5,498 bases of DNA. Source: Gammaproteobacteria bacterium (GTDB lineage Bacteria > Pseudomonadota > Gammaproteobacteria > Pseudomonadales > Halieaceae). A program made the translations under genes and the position numbers. Position 1 is the first letter of the stretch; each line of letters begins with the position of its first letter. Shown here one piece after another: positions 5,378 through 5,498 of this stretch. The stretch is from contig JAOUDU010000226.1 of assembly GCA_029859085.1 (NCBI GenBank), forward strand, positions 1 to 5,498, in the 5' to 3' direction. The notes under the pieces are model-generated. The model was given only the letters and a program-made list of their open reading frames with translations. It did not search any database and was not told where the DNA came from.

Positions 5378-5498
5378 TTAATGGAAAGAATACCGAAGTC
5401 CCACGCAGGAGCCATTATAGGCATAGCCGGCCTGCAGATTGAACGGGTAAAACGCAGCCGGGGTATTGAGGTATGGGCCAGGCCAGGCACAGGGTCAA
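5378..5498 (-). pseudogene. C-terminal fragment of an outer-membrane beta-barrel protein, possibly a TonB-dependent receptor
   Basis: Reading leftwards, a frame of 38 codons ends at TAA (5380-5378). Its residues include PYLNTPAAFYPFNLQAGYAY and close with VGLRYSFH. The alternating V-x-L-x-Y-x-F ending preceded by a Gly/Tyr-rich strand is the typical last beta strand of outer-membrane barrels recognised by the BAM machinery, and it resembles TonB-dependent receptor C-termini. In the same frame a TGA stands at 5497-5495, so the gene is not continuous as read. A neighbouring frame reads DPVPGLAHTS across the same place, consistent with a frameshift near 5465-5485. A final His after the usual terminal Phe and a Cys in the last hairpin are also atypical. 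The rest of the gene is outside the window. The fragment is short, so the call is tentative. Confidence 0.4.

Overview
The window looks like chromosomal DNA of a Gram-negative proteobacterium, probably a marine or environmental gammaproteobacterium. The grounds are a YqhA/UPF0114 membrane protein, a YrbG-type calcium/sodium antiporter, a bacterial GST, and what looks like the tail of an outer-membrane beta-barrel protein at the right edge. The genus cannot be read from the sequence.

Layout. Bases 1-415 are the right end of a decayed IS6-family insertion sequence: a transposase C-terminus with an in-frame stop upstream, then a 17-bp sequence that looks like the terminal repeat. Bases 449-1054 (minus strand) encode a complete glutathione S-transferase of about 201 aa. 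Bases 1055-1643 hold a weak GST promoter, an unrecognised coding-like stretch (1265-1573), and a consensus -10 box sitting in a small inverted repeat ahead of the next gene. Bases 1644-2927 (plus strand) encode a 427-aa cytoplasmic serine hydrolase of the beta-lactamase/esterase VIII (PF00144) fold. Bases 2928-3334 are non-coding; a second exact copy of the 17-bp IS-end sequence lies at 3081-3097 with no transposase beside it. Bases 3335-4435 and 4515-5090 (both minus) are the antiporter and the YqhA-family protein, 79 bp apart and probably co-transcribed leftwards. Bases 5091-5498 carry regulatory sequence and, at 5378-5498, a short minus-strand segment resembling the C-terminus of a TonB-receptor-like barrel with an in-frame stop just upstream.

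How it fits together. The GST and the hydrolase form a two-gene accessory module bracketed by same-orientation IS6-type ends (399-415 and 3081-3097), which suggests past IS6-mediated insertion or deletion. The right half is an ordinary membrane/ion-homeostasis pair. I see no CRISPR array, tRNA, rRNA, or clear new multi-gene system. The most informative signals are the bracketing repeats, the altered third motif of the hydrolase, the hairpin on its -10 box, and the broken gene at the right edge.
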